Source: CAWBRT01 sp963814745 (lineage in GTDB: Bacteria; Acidobacteriota; Terriglobia; Terriglobales; Acidobacteriaceae). Taken from it: DNA of 64,000 nt. This document shows positions 8,281-17,239 of this stretch, piece after piece; the first letter of the stretch is position 1, and each line of letters opens with the position of its first letter. The DNA lies in contig CAWFEA010000001.1 of the NCBI GenBank assembly GCA_963814745.1, positions 868,001-932,000 of the forward strand, given 5' to 3'. The position numbers were made by a program, and so were the translations under genes. A model generated the notes under the pieces. It did no database searches. It was not told the DNA's origin and was given only the letters and a program-made list of their open reading frames with translations.

Positions 8281-9816
8281 ATGAAGACATTGCCTTCAAG
8301 AGTTGCAGTGTTTGACACCACGCTGCGCGACGGCGAACAAGCGGCCGGAACACGCCTTGGAACCCGCGACAAGATGACCTTGGCGCGTCAATTGGCGCGG
8401 CTCAAAGTGGACATTATCGAAGCCGGATATCCCAACTCCTCGCCGGGGGATTTCGAGGCCGTCAGGCTGATCGCGCAAGAGATCGAGGGGCCGGTGGTTT
8501 GCGCTCTGTCGCGCGCCGTGCCCGCCGACATTGAGGCTTGCGGCAAAGCCTTGGCCAAAGCCAAGCGCCCGCGAATCCACACCGGCATCGGCGTTTCCGA
8601 CATTCACGTGATGGGCAAGTTCAGGGACGAGCGCTACGGCAAGACTCTGGACGAGAAGAAAGCCAAGATGGTGAAGATGGCCGTCGAGTCGGTCAAGCGG
8701 GCTCGCGGCTACGTCAATGACGTGCAATTCTATGCCGAAGACGCCGGCCGTGCCGATCCGGCCTACCTGTTCGAGATGCTGGAGGCGACGATTGACGCCG
8801 GCGCCACGGTGGTTAACATTCCCGATACCACCGGCTACACCATTCCCGAGCAGTTCGGCAACTTGATCCGGTCCATCCGCGAGAAGGTTCCCAATATCGA
8901 TAAGGCCACGATCAGCGTCCACTGCCACGACGACCTCGGCTTGGCCGTGGCGAACTCGCTGGCCGGCATACGCAACGGCGCCCGCCAGGTGGAAGGCACG
9001 ATCAACGGAATCGGTGAACGGGCAGGCAATGCCGCCCTGGAAGAAATCGTCATGGCCCTGCGCACGCGGGCGGATTTCTTCGGCGCCAACACCGGCATCG
9101 ACACCCGCGAGTTCAGCCGCGCCAGCCGCATGACTTCCGACATGATGGGGATCGTGGTTTCTCCCAACAAAGCGGTGGTCGGCTCGAACGCTTTTTCTCA
9201 CAGTTCGGGAATCCACGTTGACGGGTTCCTCAAGGACCACAGCACTTACGAGATTATGCGGCCCGAAGACGTAGGCATGGGCGACAGCCGGGTGATCTTG
9301 ACCGCGCGGACCGGCCGGGCAGGCCTTCGCGACCGCCTGGTGAAGCTCGGGTACACGCTCTCCAAGGAAGACCTGGATCGTTCCTATCAACGTTTCCTTG
9401 CCGTGGCTGACAAGAAGATGGAAGTTTTCGACGAGGATCTTGTCGCCATCATTCACGATGAATTGCATCCGGTGCCTGAGATTTTCCAGCTTCAGTACAT
9501 GCACATTTACACCGGGACGGCGTCCATCCCCACGGCGACTATCCGGCTGCGCATCAAGAACGAAGTTCGGCAGGGCGCGGCCATCGGGGACGGTCCCGTG
9601 GACGCCGTCTACAAGGCTATCTCGTCCTTGACCGGCACCACCGCCAAACTGATGCGTTACGAGATTCGCGCCGTGACCAGCGGCACCGAAGCGATGGGCG
9701 AAGTTACCGTGCAACTCGAGGTCGGCGGAAACAGAGTGGTGGGACGCGGTGCTTCGACCGACGTCATTGAAGCCAGTGCCAAGGCGTATGTGGACGGGCT
9801 GAACCGGCTCGGCTGA
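8281..9816 (+). CDS. leuA: 2-isopropylmalate synthase
   Basis: A 511-residue protein of full LeuA length. The catalytic TIM barrel carries FDTTLRDGEQAAG (about residues 11-23), the metal ligands in SVHCHDDLGLAVANS (about 216-230), and NGIGERAGNAALEE. HSSGIHVDGFLKD marks the linker subdomain and residues about 390-511 form the C-terminal regulatory domain that in characterised enzymes binds leucine (feedback inhibition). It condenses acetyl-CoA with 2-oxoisovalerate in the first committed step of leucine synthesis. ATG 8281 has AGGCGG six bases upstream. It is preceded by the LeuB-like gene on the same strand. The 188-bp gap before it shows no clear attenuator or T-box. Confidence 0.95.
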   Translation: MKTLPSRVAVFDTTLRDGEQAAGTRLGTRDKMTLARQLARLKVDIIEAGYPNSSPGDFEAVRLIAQEIEGPVVCALSRAVPADIEACGKALAKAKRPRIHTGIGVSDIHVMGKFRDERYGKTLDEKKAKMVKMAVESVKRARGYVNDVQFYAEDAGRADPAYLFEMLEATIDAGATVVNIPDTTGYTIPEQFGNLIRSIREKVPNIDKATISVHCHDDLGLAVANSLAGIRNGARQVEGTINGIGERAGNAALEEIVMALRTRADFFGANTGIDTREFSRASRMTSDMMGIVVSPNKAVVGSNAFSHSSGIHVDGFLKDHSTYEIMRPEDVGMGDSRVILTARTGRAGLRDRLVKLGYTLSKEDLDRSYQRFLAVADKKMEVFDEDLVAIIHDELHPVPEIFQLQYMHIYTGTASIPTATIRLRIKNEVRQGAAIGDGPVDAVYKAISSLTGTTAKLMRYEIRAVTSGTEAMGEVTVQLEVGGNRVVGRGASTDVIEASAKAYVDGLNRLG

Positions 9817-9924
9817 CCTGAGCTTTAACCTCGGCAGGCGCTGAGAGCGTTCGCGACTTTTCCCGCGCCGCTGAATTGTCTGTGACTGGCCGCGACTGCC
9901 GGGTTATTCTGCTGCTGACGCACA

Positions 9925-11118
9925 ATGCTTGCTCTGGCTACGGTGACGGGTGCTTTGGCAGCGATGATCTGGGCTTTTCTGCTCGTTGCCCGCGGCGGGT
10001 TTTGGCGGGCGGCGCGAGCGCTAGCCCCCGAGCCACGCGCCGTCTCTGGCACGCCCCGCATCGCCGCCATTGTGCCCGCGCGCAACGAGGCGGAGTTCAT
10101 TGCCGCCAGCCTCGTTTCGCTGCTCGAACAGGGTGTCCACGTCTTCCTGGTCGACGATCACAGCTCCGACTCAACCTCCGCCATTGCCCGCGCCGCCGCG
10201 GCCGAGGCCGGCCATTCCGCCTCGCTTACGGTGATCGCAGCCGAGCCGCTGCCGGCGGGCTGGTCGGGAAAGCTGTGGGCGATCCAGCAAGGCGTGGAGT
10301 CCGCGCTGCAGACTTCCCCGGACTTTCTTTTGCTGACCGATGCCGATATCGTGCACGAGCCAGGCACGGTCGCCGCTTTAGCGGCATTGGCGGAAAGCGG
10401 CTGCGATCTCGTCTCTTTCATGGTGAAGCTGCACTGCCGTAGCTTTCCGGAGAAGCTGCTAATCCCGGCCTTCGTATTTTTCTTTTTCCTGCTCTATCCG
10501 CCCGCGTGGATTCGCAATTCGCGAAGCCGGAGCGCCGGGGCGGCCGGCGGTTGCATCTTGATTCGTCCCCGGGCGCTGGCTGCCGCCGGGGGCCTGGAGG
10601 CGATACGAAACGAGATTATCGACGACTGCGCCTTGGCCCGCGCGGTCAAACAGAGCGGCGGTTCCGTATCGCTCTGGCTCGCCACCGGCAGCGCGAGCAT
10701 ACGTCCCTACCAGTCCTTTGCTGCCATCGGACGCATGATTTCCCGAACCGCTTTTAACCAGTTGCGCCACTCCGCGTGGTTGCTGTTTGCCACCATCATC
10801 GGACTGGCCACTGCCTATCTGCTGCCGCCGCTGCTGTTGCTGTCGGGAAGCGCGGCGGGCATCGTGCCGGTTTTGCTGGGAGCGCTGGCATGGGGATTGA
10901 TGGCCTTCGCCTATTTTCCCATCGTCAAGTTCTACCGGTTGCAACCGGCTTGGGCGCTTACTTTGCCGCTGGCGGCGGCCTTTTACGCGGGTGCCACCGT
11001 GCACTCCGCAATCCGGTATTGGTCAGGGCAAGGCGGTGAGTGGAAAGGCAGAGTCCAGGACGCGCACGCGGCCGCTCGCCGGGATTCGCCTGAAAGGCAA
11101 ACCGGCCCACGGCGCTGA
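9925..11118 (+). CDS. hpnB: Hopanoid-associated family 2 glycosyltransferase, HpnB-like
   Basis: A 397-residue membrane glycosyltransferase. An N-terminal helix (about residues 3-22) precedes a GT-A domain with PARNEAEFI, the nucleotide-binding VDDHSSD (about 76-82), the metal-binding TDAD and the HpnB-typical PLPAGWSGKLWAIQQG. Two or three hydrophobic helices lie at the C-terminus (about 288-312, 315-335, 345-365). HpnB is found in hopanoid clusters and is thought to modify or assist synthesis of extended hopanoids. Here no squalene-hopene cyclase or other hpn gene is adjacent, so the assignment rests on sequence alone. The last 30 residues are polar and poorly conserved in character. Confidence 0.82.
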   Translation: MLALATVTGALAAMIWAFLLVARGGFWRAARALAPEPRAVSGTPRIAAIVPARNEAEFIAASLVSLLEQGVHVFLVDDHSSDSTSAIARAAAAEAGHSASLTVIAAEPLPAGWSGKLWAIQQGVESALQTSPDFLLLTDADIVHEPGTVAALAALAESGCDLVSFMVKLHCRSFPEKLLIPAFVFFFFLLYPPAWIRNSRSRSAGAAGGCILIRPRALAAAGGLEAIRNEIIDDCALARAVKQSGGSVSLWLATGSASIRPYQSFAAIGRMISRTAFNQLRHSAWLLFATIIGLATAYLLPPLLLLSGSAAGIVPVLLGALAWGLMAFAYFPIVKFYRLQPAWALTLPLAAAFYAGATVHSAIRYWSGQGGEWKGRVQDAHAAARRDSPERQTGPRR

Positions 11119-11191
11119 TTTGCCAATTTAGCGCCCGCGCCTCACAATGCTAGGTGTCGTGTGCTGTCGATCCAATTCAGGAGAACCGCAA

Positions 11192-11875
11192 GTGAAGAAA
11201 CTGATTGCCATTCTAGTTCTGGTTTCCCTCCTGACTCTTTCCGCAGCGGCAAAGAGCAAGGAAAGCGCTCGCGTTGAGAACGCGGGCCAGGTCATGACCG
11301 AGATCATGAATGTCCCCGATGACATTCCCCAACAACTGATCGATAAAGCCGAGTGCGTCATCGTGCTTCCCTCCGTGATTAAGTTTGCCATCGGTATCGG
11401 CGGAAACTATGGCAGGGGCGTAATGACCTGCCGCACCAACAACTTCAAAGGGCCCTGGGGAGCTCCCACGATGATGGCTCTGGAGGGCGGAAGCTTTGGA
11501 TTGCAATTGGGAGGTCAGGCGACCGATTTCGTTTTGCTGGTAATGAACGAGCGCGGTGCCAACGGCATTCTGACCGGCAAGGTAAAACTCGGCGCCGACG
11601 CGTCTGCCGCGGCCGGTCCCAAAGGACGTGATTTGGCCGCCGCCACCGACGTCACCTTGCGCGCGGAGATACTCAGTTATTCCCGTTCGCGCGGGCTGTT
11701 CGCGGGGATATCGCTGGAAGGCTCAACCCTGCGTCCGGATAATGGCGCCAACAAGTCTCTGTACGGAAAAGAAGTGGACGCCAAGGACATCGTTCTGCAC
11801 AAGGCCGTGGCGCCGTCCCCCTCGGCCAGGCTGCTGCTCGGCACGTTGAATAAGAAATCGCCCAGGCATCAGTAG
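11192..11875 (+). CDS. SYLF-domain (YSC84-like) secreted lipid-binding protein
   Basis: A 227-residue protein starting at GTG 11192, which has a good AGGAG eight bases upstream; an ATG further up lacks one. It begins with a signal peptide (KKLIAILVLVSLLTLSAAA). The rest fits the SYLF fold: IPQQLIDKAECVIVLPSVIKF, GGNYGRGVMTCR, a WGAPTMMALEGGSFGLQLGGQATDF-like core, and EILSYSRSRGLFAGISLEGS near the end. SYLF domains bind phosphoinositides in eukaryotes; the bacterial role is unknown, probably periplasmic. It stands alone, followed by 365 bp of hairpin repeats. Confidence 0.85.
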   Translation: MKKLIAILVLVSLLTLSAAAKSKESARVENAGQVMTEIMNVPDDIPQQLIDKAECVIVLPSVIKFAIGIGGNYGRGVMTCRTNNFKGPWGAPTMMALEGGSFGLQLGGQATDFVLLVMNERGANGILTGKVKLGADASAAAGPKGRDLAAATDVTLRAEILSYSRSRGLFAGISLEGSTLRPDNGANKSLYGKEVDAKDIVLHKAVAPSPSARLLLGTLNKKSPRHQ

Positions 11876-11930
11876 CTAGAGCGAGTGGCAGGAAGCCTGC
11901 ATTCTTCGCTACGACCGTCATCGTGAGGCG

Positions 11931-11975
11931 GCGGGTGGCCCATTCAAGCCCCGCCGTTGGGCTTGAGTGGGGCAG
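11931..11975 (+). repeat. GGTGGCCCA-edge hairpin repeat, copy A
   Basis: A 45-bp element beginning GCGGGTGGCCCA and ending TGGGGCAG, with an inner stem TCAAGCCC/GGGCTTGA. Its 42-base core is identical to the reverse complement of 26622-26663. Related elements with different inner stems lie at 26704, 26794, 34606 and 39374. Confidence 0.75.
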
Positions 11976-12018
11976 TTTTCCGACGATGTACCAACGACCC
12001 CACACAAACGAAGGAGCT

Positions 12019-12098
12019 AGGTGCCCCACGTCTCGTGACAAACCGTAAAGGGACGTCCTGAGATTAGACACAAAAGAAGGGCGGGACGCGGGGCACCT
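12019..12098 (+). repeat. Long inverted repeat with AGGTGCCCC arms
   Basis: Left arm AGGTGCCCCACGTCTCG and right arm CGGGACGCGGGGCACCT pair over 17 bases with two mismatches around a 46-base loop. It lies between the SYLF gene and the PilZ gene (11876-12240 has no gene). It may be a further member of the hairpin-repeat family. Confidence 0.6.
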
Positions 12099-12240
12099 GC
12101 CGCTCTATTTAGCTCGGCCGAAACGGAAACCCACGCCTTCACCTATTTGCAGGGTATGCGCTGGACTGCCGCTGCCCCAGCGGCAAATAGTTACTTTAGA
12201 GAGACTTAGCACGGTCTTTTCCCAGGGTGGGAAAGCGGCT

Positions 12241-12792
12241 TTACCCGGCCTGCTCCGCCCGGAGTTCGCAGTAGTTGATGGCGCAGGCGATCAGGAAAGA
12301 GTGCTTCTGTTTGCGCGATGTCGGGTCGGCGGTTGCGCGGACAACGGAGCCGCTGCAAAAGGCGCGCGCCGGACAATGGCCCGCAAGTTCCTCGGGCATT
12401 TCAAACATCAATTCCAGCCCTGTCCCGGCGGGCAACGGCGCGGTGTGACGAAACAACAGACCGGAGCGGCTGATATTCTCGCTGCTCGCCTCGATCCACT
12501 CGGTGCTTTCCGGCAGCCGGAATTGCACGGGTACGCGATGGCGCAAGCGCCGCTCGCGAGGCACCCACGCCACCCGCGTACCGCACTTGCGCGGCGCGGA
12601 CCGCATTCGCCCGGCGGCGTGGTCTTGTTCTTCCTCGGCCAGGCAGAGCCGGCGCATGTTGTTCCAGTCGTACAGGTATTTGGCGCCGCAATGAACGCAG
12701 AGCTGATAGTAGTCACCGTTCTCAGCCCGCCGGGGCCAGGTAAACTGGTGCCGGCAGGAAGATAGAAATCGCTCGATCAGGCCTCCGCTCAT
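12241..12792 (-). CDS. PilZ-domain protein with N-terminal Cys motif
   Basis: A 183-residue cytoplasmic protein. The N-terminal part has Cys13, Cys32, Cys35 and Cys50 in a CxxC-containing pattern that may bind zinc. The C-terminal half carries the PilZ signature: an Arg pair region RRLRHRVPVQFR (about residues 80-91) followed by ENISRSGLLF (about 103-112), matching RxxxR...(D/N)xSxxG. PilZ domains bind cyclic di-GMP and alter motility, pili or polysaccharide secretion. The distance between motifs is normal, so c-di-GMP binding is plausible. It is a single gene, convergent with nothing and downstream of the frr terminator. Confidence 0.8.
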   Translation of the reverse strand: MSGGLIERFLSSCRHQFTWPRRAENGDYYQLCVHCGAKYLYDWNNMRRLCLAEEEQDHAAGRMRSAPRKCGTRVAWVPRERRLRHRVPVQFRLPESTEWIEASSENISRSGLLFRHTAPLPAGTGLELMFEMPEELAGHCPARAFCSGSVVRATADPTSRKQKHSFLIACAINYCELRAEQAG

Positions 12793-12937
12793 GACTCTTA
12801 TCTTCCACTTTTCCAGGGGAAATGCACGTTACCGAAGTAGGGTTTCGCCGGCTGCGGTAGTACACGGGCGCGGGGAGAAAAATTCTCTCTCGGATGGCGC
12901 CCCGCGGGCAGGAATTCGAAAGATCAAAAGAGGCGAC

Positions 12938-12962
12938 AAAAAAAGACGCCTTTCGGCGCCCC
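12938..12962 (-). terminator. Rho-independent terminator after frr
   Basis: Read on the minus strand: stem GGCGCC-GAAA-GGCGTC (one G-U pair, GNRA-like loop) followed by seven T. It sits 25 bp past the frr stop and would end the pyrH-frr transcript. Confidence 0.8.
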
Positions 12963-12986
12963 TCGATCGAAACTCGATCGCCTCGC

Positions 12987-13575
12987 CTACACCTGCATGA
13001 TCTCTTTCTCTTTTGCCTTGGACATCTCTTCCATCTTCTTGATCTCGTCATCGGTCAATTTCTGGATCTGCTCGAGCGAGCCACGCTCTTCGTCCTCGGT
13101 GATCTTCTTATCTTTCATCGCCTTCTTGATCGCGTCGTTGCCGTCGCGACGGATGTTGCGAACCGCCGTGCGATGTTCTTCCAGCACTTTGCTGATGTGC
13201 TTCACCAGTTCCTTGCGGCGTTCGCCGGTAAGCGCGCGGAACCGGCACGCGCACGATCTTGCCGTCGTTCATCGGATTCAGCCCCAGCCCGGCGCTCCGT
13301 ATGGCCTTTTCGATCGCCGACATCAGACTGGGATCGAATGGCTGTACGGTGATCATCTGCGGATCGGTGGCGTGCACTTGGGCAATCTGGTTCAGCGGCA
13401 TCGACGATCCGTAGCACTCGACGTGAACGGTGTCGAGCATGTTGACCGAGGCGCGTCCGGTGCGCGTCGCCACCAGTTCGCGGCGGAAGTCCCCCACCGC
13501 TTTTTCCATGCGAGTCTTCAGTTGCGCGTATGTTTCTTTCAGAGCGGCCACGGAGGCCATGCTGACTTGAGCCAT
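12987..13575 (-). CDS. frr: Ribosome recycling factor, interrupted by one indel
   Basis: RRF splits post-termination ribosomes together with EF-G. The protein begins near MAQVSMASVAALKETY and shows family-typical RTGRASVNMLD and GLNPMNDGKIVRVPVPR (about residues 40-110). Directly after this Arg the frame is lost, and the remainder of RRF (KELVKHISKVLEEHR through to the C-terminus) continues in another frame from about 13230 to the stop at 12987. Removing one G at about 13240 (ccgcgcgctt to ccgcgcctt in sense) restores a normal 185-188-residue protein. RRF is essential, so a consensus error is far likelier than a real mutation. It follows pyrH by 24 bp and ends at a terminator. Confidence 0.92.
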
Positions 13576-13599
13576 AGTTCTGCCCGCTTAAAGGAGATT

Positions 13600-14467
13600 T
13601 CAAAACAGACGATTATAAACCCGGAATTGCTGATCCGGTTCACTCTTCTGGTACTGGCTCTTGCCCGTCGAGCCGTCTCGCAGGCTGCTGAAAAACAGCT
13701 TCCAGGCAGGTCGGCCTGCTATCGGCGCGTTTTCCAGCAGCCTACTCAGGCGGCTGACGAGCGATCCAACCTTCTCTCCCAGCACCACCCGCCGGATGTT
13801 CCCCTTGACGTTCAAGTTGAAGACGACAATCGGCAGATTGTTTTCCTGGCACAGACTGATGGCGGTGGCGTCCATCACTCCGCAGCCCCTGCTTCAGCAC
13901 GTCCATGTAGCTGATGTGCTCGTACATCGCGTGGCGTCTTTCACCAGCACGGATCGGCGGTCGTAGATGCCGTCCACCTTGGTGGCTTTGATGATCACGT
14001 CGGCCTTGATCTCCATGGCGCGCAGCGACGCCGCGGTATCGGTGGAGAAATACGGATTGCCGGTTCCGCCCCCGAAGATCGACCACCCGCCCTTTCTCCA
14101 GATGGCGAATCGCGCGGCGGCGGATGAACGGCTCGGCCACCTGGTTCATCTCGATGGCCGACATCACCCGCGTAAACACCTGCCGCTTTTCCAGCGCGTC
14201 CTGCAGCGCCAGGGCGTTGATCATCGTCGCCAGCATGCCCATGTGATCGGCTGAGACCCGGTCCATCTCCCGGGCCTGCTCGGCGACGCCGCGAAAGAAA
14301 TTTCCGCCGCCGACGACGATTCCCACCTCGACGCCAAGCTGGTGTACATCTTGGATTTCGCCCGCGATCTCGTGCACGCGCGCGTTGTCAACCCCAAACC
14401 CTTGTCCGGCGGCCAAAGCCTCGCCCGACAACTTCAACAGAATCCTGCGATAGACCGGCTGTGTCAT
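13600..14467 (-). CDS. pyrH: UMP kinase, interrupted by three indels
   Basis: UMPK phosphorylates UMP to UDP in pyrimidine synthesis. The N-terminus is canonical: RILLKLSGEALAAGQGFG and VVGGGNFFRG (about residues 8-58). After KGRVV the frame breaks; deleting one G at about 14083 restores the expected IFGGGTGNPYF. A compensating change near 13925 returns to the first frame at YEHISYMDVLKQGLR, and an extra A near 13884 shifts to the frame that reads VMDATAISLCQENNLPIVVF to the end. Net: three single-base events in an essential gene, best read as assembly errors. The C-terminus extends about 35 residues beyond the usual end because the frame runs through a hairpin repeat at 13681-13742. Confidence 0.9.
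13681..13742 (+). repeat. Short palindromic element with GGCTGCTG ends inside the pyrH tail
   Basis: Left arm aGGCTGCTGAAAA and right arm TTTTCCAGCAGCCt pair with one bulge, with an inner stem cAGGCAGGtcggCCTGCt. The ends resemble those of the larger elements at 20383-20531 and 40045-40230. It is read as codons of the extended UMP kinase C-terminus. Confidence 0.65.
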
Positions 14468-14583
14468 GGTTTTCCGATAGATGGCCTGGATCCCCAGACC
14501 CAGTCCAGTGTAACCGATCAGATGAAAGGCGGGGATGATAACTGGCGTTGCTTCAGTACGCCAACGAAATCCGCTACGCCAAC

Positions 14584-14611
14584 AAAAAGGGCGGAGCCGT
14601 CTCCGCCCTTA
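14584..14611 (-). terminator. Rho-independent terminator after tsf
   Basis: On the minus strand a perfect 10-bp stem AAGGGCGGAG/CTCCGCCCTT with loop ACGG runs into TTTTTG. It lies 25 bp beyond the tsf stop and separates the rpsB-tsf unit from pyrH-frr. Confidence 0.85.
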
Positions 14612-14635
14612 ATTCGCGCGATTCATCATCAGGTG

Positions 14636-15283
14636 CTACTTCGTCGCCGCCGTCTCGGCTTCCGCCGCTTTGGCAATCGCTACTGTCTCGCCTACTTCAC
14701 CCACCTTGAAGCGGGCAAAGCGCCGCACCGAAATATTTTCTCCCAGCTTGCCGATGACGCCGGCAATGAGCTGCGCGATCGTCATCGACTGTTCCTTGAT
14801 GAATGGCTGTTCGTAGAGGCAAACCTCCTCGTAGAACTTGGCCATCTTGCCTTCCACGATCTTTTCGATCACCGGCGCCGGCTTGCCCGTCTGCGCGGCC
14901 TGCGCGCGATAGATGTCCTTTTCGCGCTCATAGGCCTCGGCAGTCACGTCCTGCTTGCGGACGAACTTCGGATCGACGGCGGCGATGTGCATGGCGATGT
15001 CGTGAACCAGGGTCTGGAAGTCGGCCGTGCGCGCCACGAAATCGCTCTCGCAGTTCACTTCCAGCAGCACGCCGATCTTTCCCCCGGCATGAATGTAGCT
15101 GGTGACGCCGCCTTCGCTGGTGGTGCGGGCAGCCTTCTTGGCCGCCGTCGCCATGCCCTTTTTCCGCAGCACCACGAATGCCTGCTCGAGATCGCCTTTG
15201 GCTTCCGTCAGAGCGTTCTTGCAATCCATCATGGGAGCGCCGGACTTTTCCCGGAGCTCCTTTACCATTGTTGCGCTAATCAT
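14636..15283 (-). CDS. tsf: Translation elongation factor Ts
   Basis: A 215-residue, intact EF-Ts. The N-terminal UBA-like region VKELREKSGAPMMDCKNAL (about residues 7-25) and the EF-Tu-contacting GVLLEVNCESDFVARTADF (about 70-88) are canonical, as is the dimerisation/core QPFIKEQSMTIAQLIAGVIGKLGENI. It catalyses GDP release from EF-Tu. This is the short form, lacking the longer insertion of the E. coli 283-residue protein, and ends in an Ala/Glu-rich tail. It follows rpsB by about 180 bp on the same strand and is followed by a strong terminator. Unlike its neighbours it needs no indel correction. Confidence 0.96.
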   Translation of the reverse strand: MISATMVKELREKSGAPMMDCKNALTEAKGDLEQAFVVLRKKGMATAAKKAARTTSEGGVTSYIHAGGKIGVLLEVNCESDFVARTADFQTLVHDIAMHIAAVDPKFVRKQDVTAEAYEREKDIYRAQAAQTGKPAPVIEKIVEGKMAKFYEEVCLYEQPFIKEQSMTIAQLIAGVIGKLGENISVRRFARFKVGEVGETVAIAKAAEAETAATK

Positions 15284-15464
15284 CTGGAGAAGTACCCATT
15301 CCTCGAAAACCTTTCCTAGACTGAATGCTCGGCGATCCGAGCACGCTCGCAGTTACAGCTTGTTCTGGCGCCGCTCCGCGACACCCGCGCAGCAAACTCA
15401 CCTCAGCCGACCCGCCCCGAAGTATGCGGCCGCGCGCTTTCAGCAAAATCGTGGCGAACGATCG

Positions 15465-16341
15465 CTATCGGCTCTCGACCTGCGGAAGATCGTTATCGCT
15501 GATCTCCGGTTCCGGCTGCTTGCGAATTCCCTTGCCCAGCACCTCTTCCATGCTGACGTCTTCGACGCCGCGGCACCGGCCGACGGCTTCATCCGCCGCC
15601 GTTGCAGCCGCCGCCGCCGGGATTGCCGGCGGCAATTTCGGCCGCCTGCTTGTCGTTGGCGAACTGAGAGCCTTCCACGACCGAGTCGGCGATCTTCGAG
15701 GCAAACAGACGAATCGCACGCAAGGCGTCGTCGTTGCCCGGAATAATGTAATCCACTTCGCTCGGGTCGCAGTTGGTATCGACGACGGCCACCACCGGGA
15801 TGCCCAGCTTGCGCGCTTCCTTCACCGCGATCTGCTCCTTGTTGGAGTCGATCACGAACAAAGCGTCCGGCAGCCGGCTCAGGTGCTTGATGCCGGCCAG
15901 GTTGGCCTGCAGATGCTTGCGCTCGCGCTCCAGCTTGACGACTTCCTTCTTCGGCAGCAGCTCGTAGCGGCCATCGGTGGCCATTTCGTCCAATTCCTTG
16001 AGCCGCTTCACCGACTTCTGCACGGTCACCCAGTTGGTCAGCAACCGCCCAGCCAGCGCTGGTTGATGTAGAACATGCCGCAGCGCTCTGCCTCTTCGGC
16101 AATGGCTTCCTGCGCCTGCCGCTTGGTTCCGACAAACAGCACGAGCCGGCCTGTCGGCGGCGAGGTCCTGCACGAACTTCGACGCTTCCTTGAACATCTT
16201 CAGCGTCTTCTGCAGGTCGATGATGTAAATCCCGTTGCGCTCGCCGAAGATATATTCCTTCATCTTCGGATTCCAGCGCTTCGTCTGATGCCCGAAGTGA
16301 ACCCCGGCTTCGAGCAACTCCTTCATGGTGATATTCGCCAA
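15465..16341 (-). CDS. rpsB: Ribosomal protein S2, interrupted by three indels
   Basis: Starts at ATG 16341 with MKELLEAGVHFGHQTKRWNP, the S2 signature, preceded by GGAGG. After VQDLAA (about residue 60) an extra A near 16160 shifts the frame; the correct peptide (VLFVGTKRQAQEAIAEE-like) reads in another frame until a missing base near 16045, after which LLTNWVTVQKSVKRLKEL resumes. A third event near 15620 separates AAEIAAGNP from the continuation ending MEEVLGKGIRKQPEPEISD, which stops at 15465. Restored length is about 290 residues, with a C-terminal tail longer than in E. coli. Essential small-subunit protein; the breaks are very likely consensus errors. Confidence 0.9.
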
Positions 16342-16734
16342 GTAACCTCCTTATTGGATTGCATCCTCCAGCTACCTGCGGCCAGCCCTGAGGCCGCCGC
16401 CTGGCAACCACAAATGGCTTGCCGGCGCCAAGGGATTACATTCCCGTGCCCGCCCCGTTGCCAACCGAACAGCGGGTGCGGGAAGATTTGGTCCCGGAAA
16501 CGCAATCGTCCGCCGCGCCGCCGGAACCAGACAGCGCGGGAACCCAACCCGCCAGACACAAAGAAGCGACGCGCCACTCTCGCACGTCGCACACGGAAAT
16601 CAGTGCTGGGAAGACGCCTCGCATCGAAGCCAGCCGAAAGCCCTGGTGTGAGGCTCGATTGCGAAAGAACTTGTCGAGGCCGTGCCCAACCAAAGACCGC
16701 GGCCCCCGTCGCCAACGGCAATCCGTCCGCGCGC

Positions 16735-17130
16735 TTAACGCTTCGAGAACTGGAAGCGCTTACGGGCGCCCTTCTGTCCGTACTTCTTGCGCTCTTTCTG
16801 TCGCGAATCGCGGGTCATGAATCCTTCGCTCTTCAGCTTGGCGCGCAACTCGGGGTTAAACTCCTCCAGCGCCCGGGAGATGCCCATGCGCACCGCGCCC
16901 GACTGCGCCGTTGACGCCCCCGCCGCTACAGGTGGCGATGACGTTGAAACTGCCCGCGGTCTCCGTCACCACCAGCGGCTGACGAGCCACGATTCGCTGC
17001 GCATCGGTGACAAAATAGCGGTCAAAGGGAAGCCGTTGACCGTCATTTCGCCGCTGCCAGGACGAAGAAAAACCCGGGCAACGCTCGATTTGCGCCGTCC
17101 CGTTCCGTAGTATTGAACTGTTTCAGCCAT
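16735..17130 (-). CDS. rpsI: Ribosomal protein S9, interrupted by two indels
   Basis: ATG 17130 begins MAETVQYYGTGRRKSSVARVF, typical S9. After MTVNGFPL a missing G near 17034 breaks the frame; the sequence DRYFVTDAQRIVARQPL continues in another frame, and an extra G near 16910 (within NGQSGAVRMGISRAL) restores the first. The C-terminus ends KYGQKGARKRFQFSKR, the conserved basic tail that reaches the ribosomal P site. The two changes cancel, so the span is exactly 131 codons plus stop. No uninterrupted frame exists. It lies directly downstream of rplM, the standard rplM-rpsI pair. Confidence 0.9.
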
Positions 17131-17239
17131 TGAGAAGTCTTCTCGAAGCGTGCCAGACGCTCCTCTAATCCTTGCTTTAAATTTTTCTCTCTTGCCGGAC
17201 GTGCGGCAACCCGCACCGTCCCGCCGGCCAGCCGGTCGC

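Noticed and set aside
13600..14467. Programmed ribosomal frameshifting in pyrH
   Set aside because: Three separate shifts in both directions without slippery heptamers, and similar breaks in neighbouring genes, fit sequence errors better.
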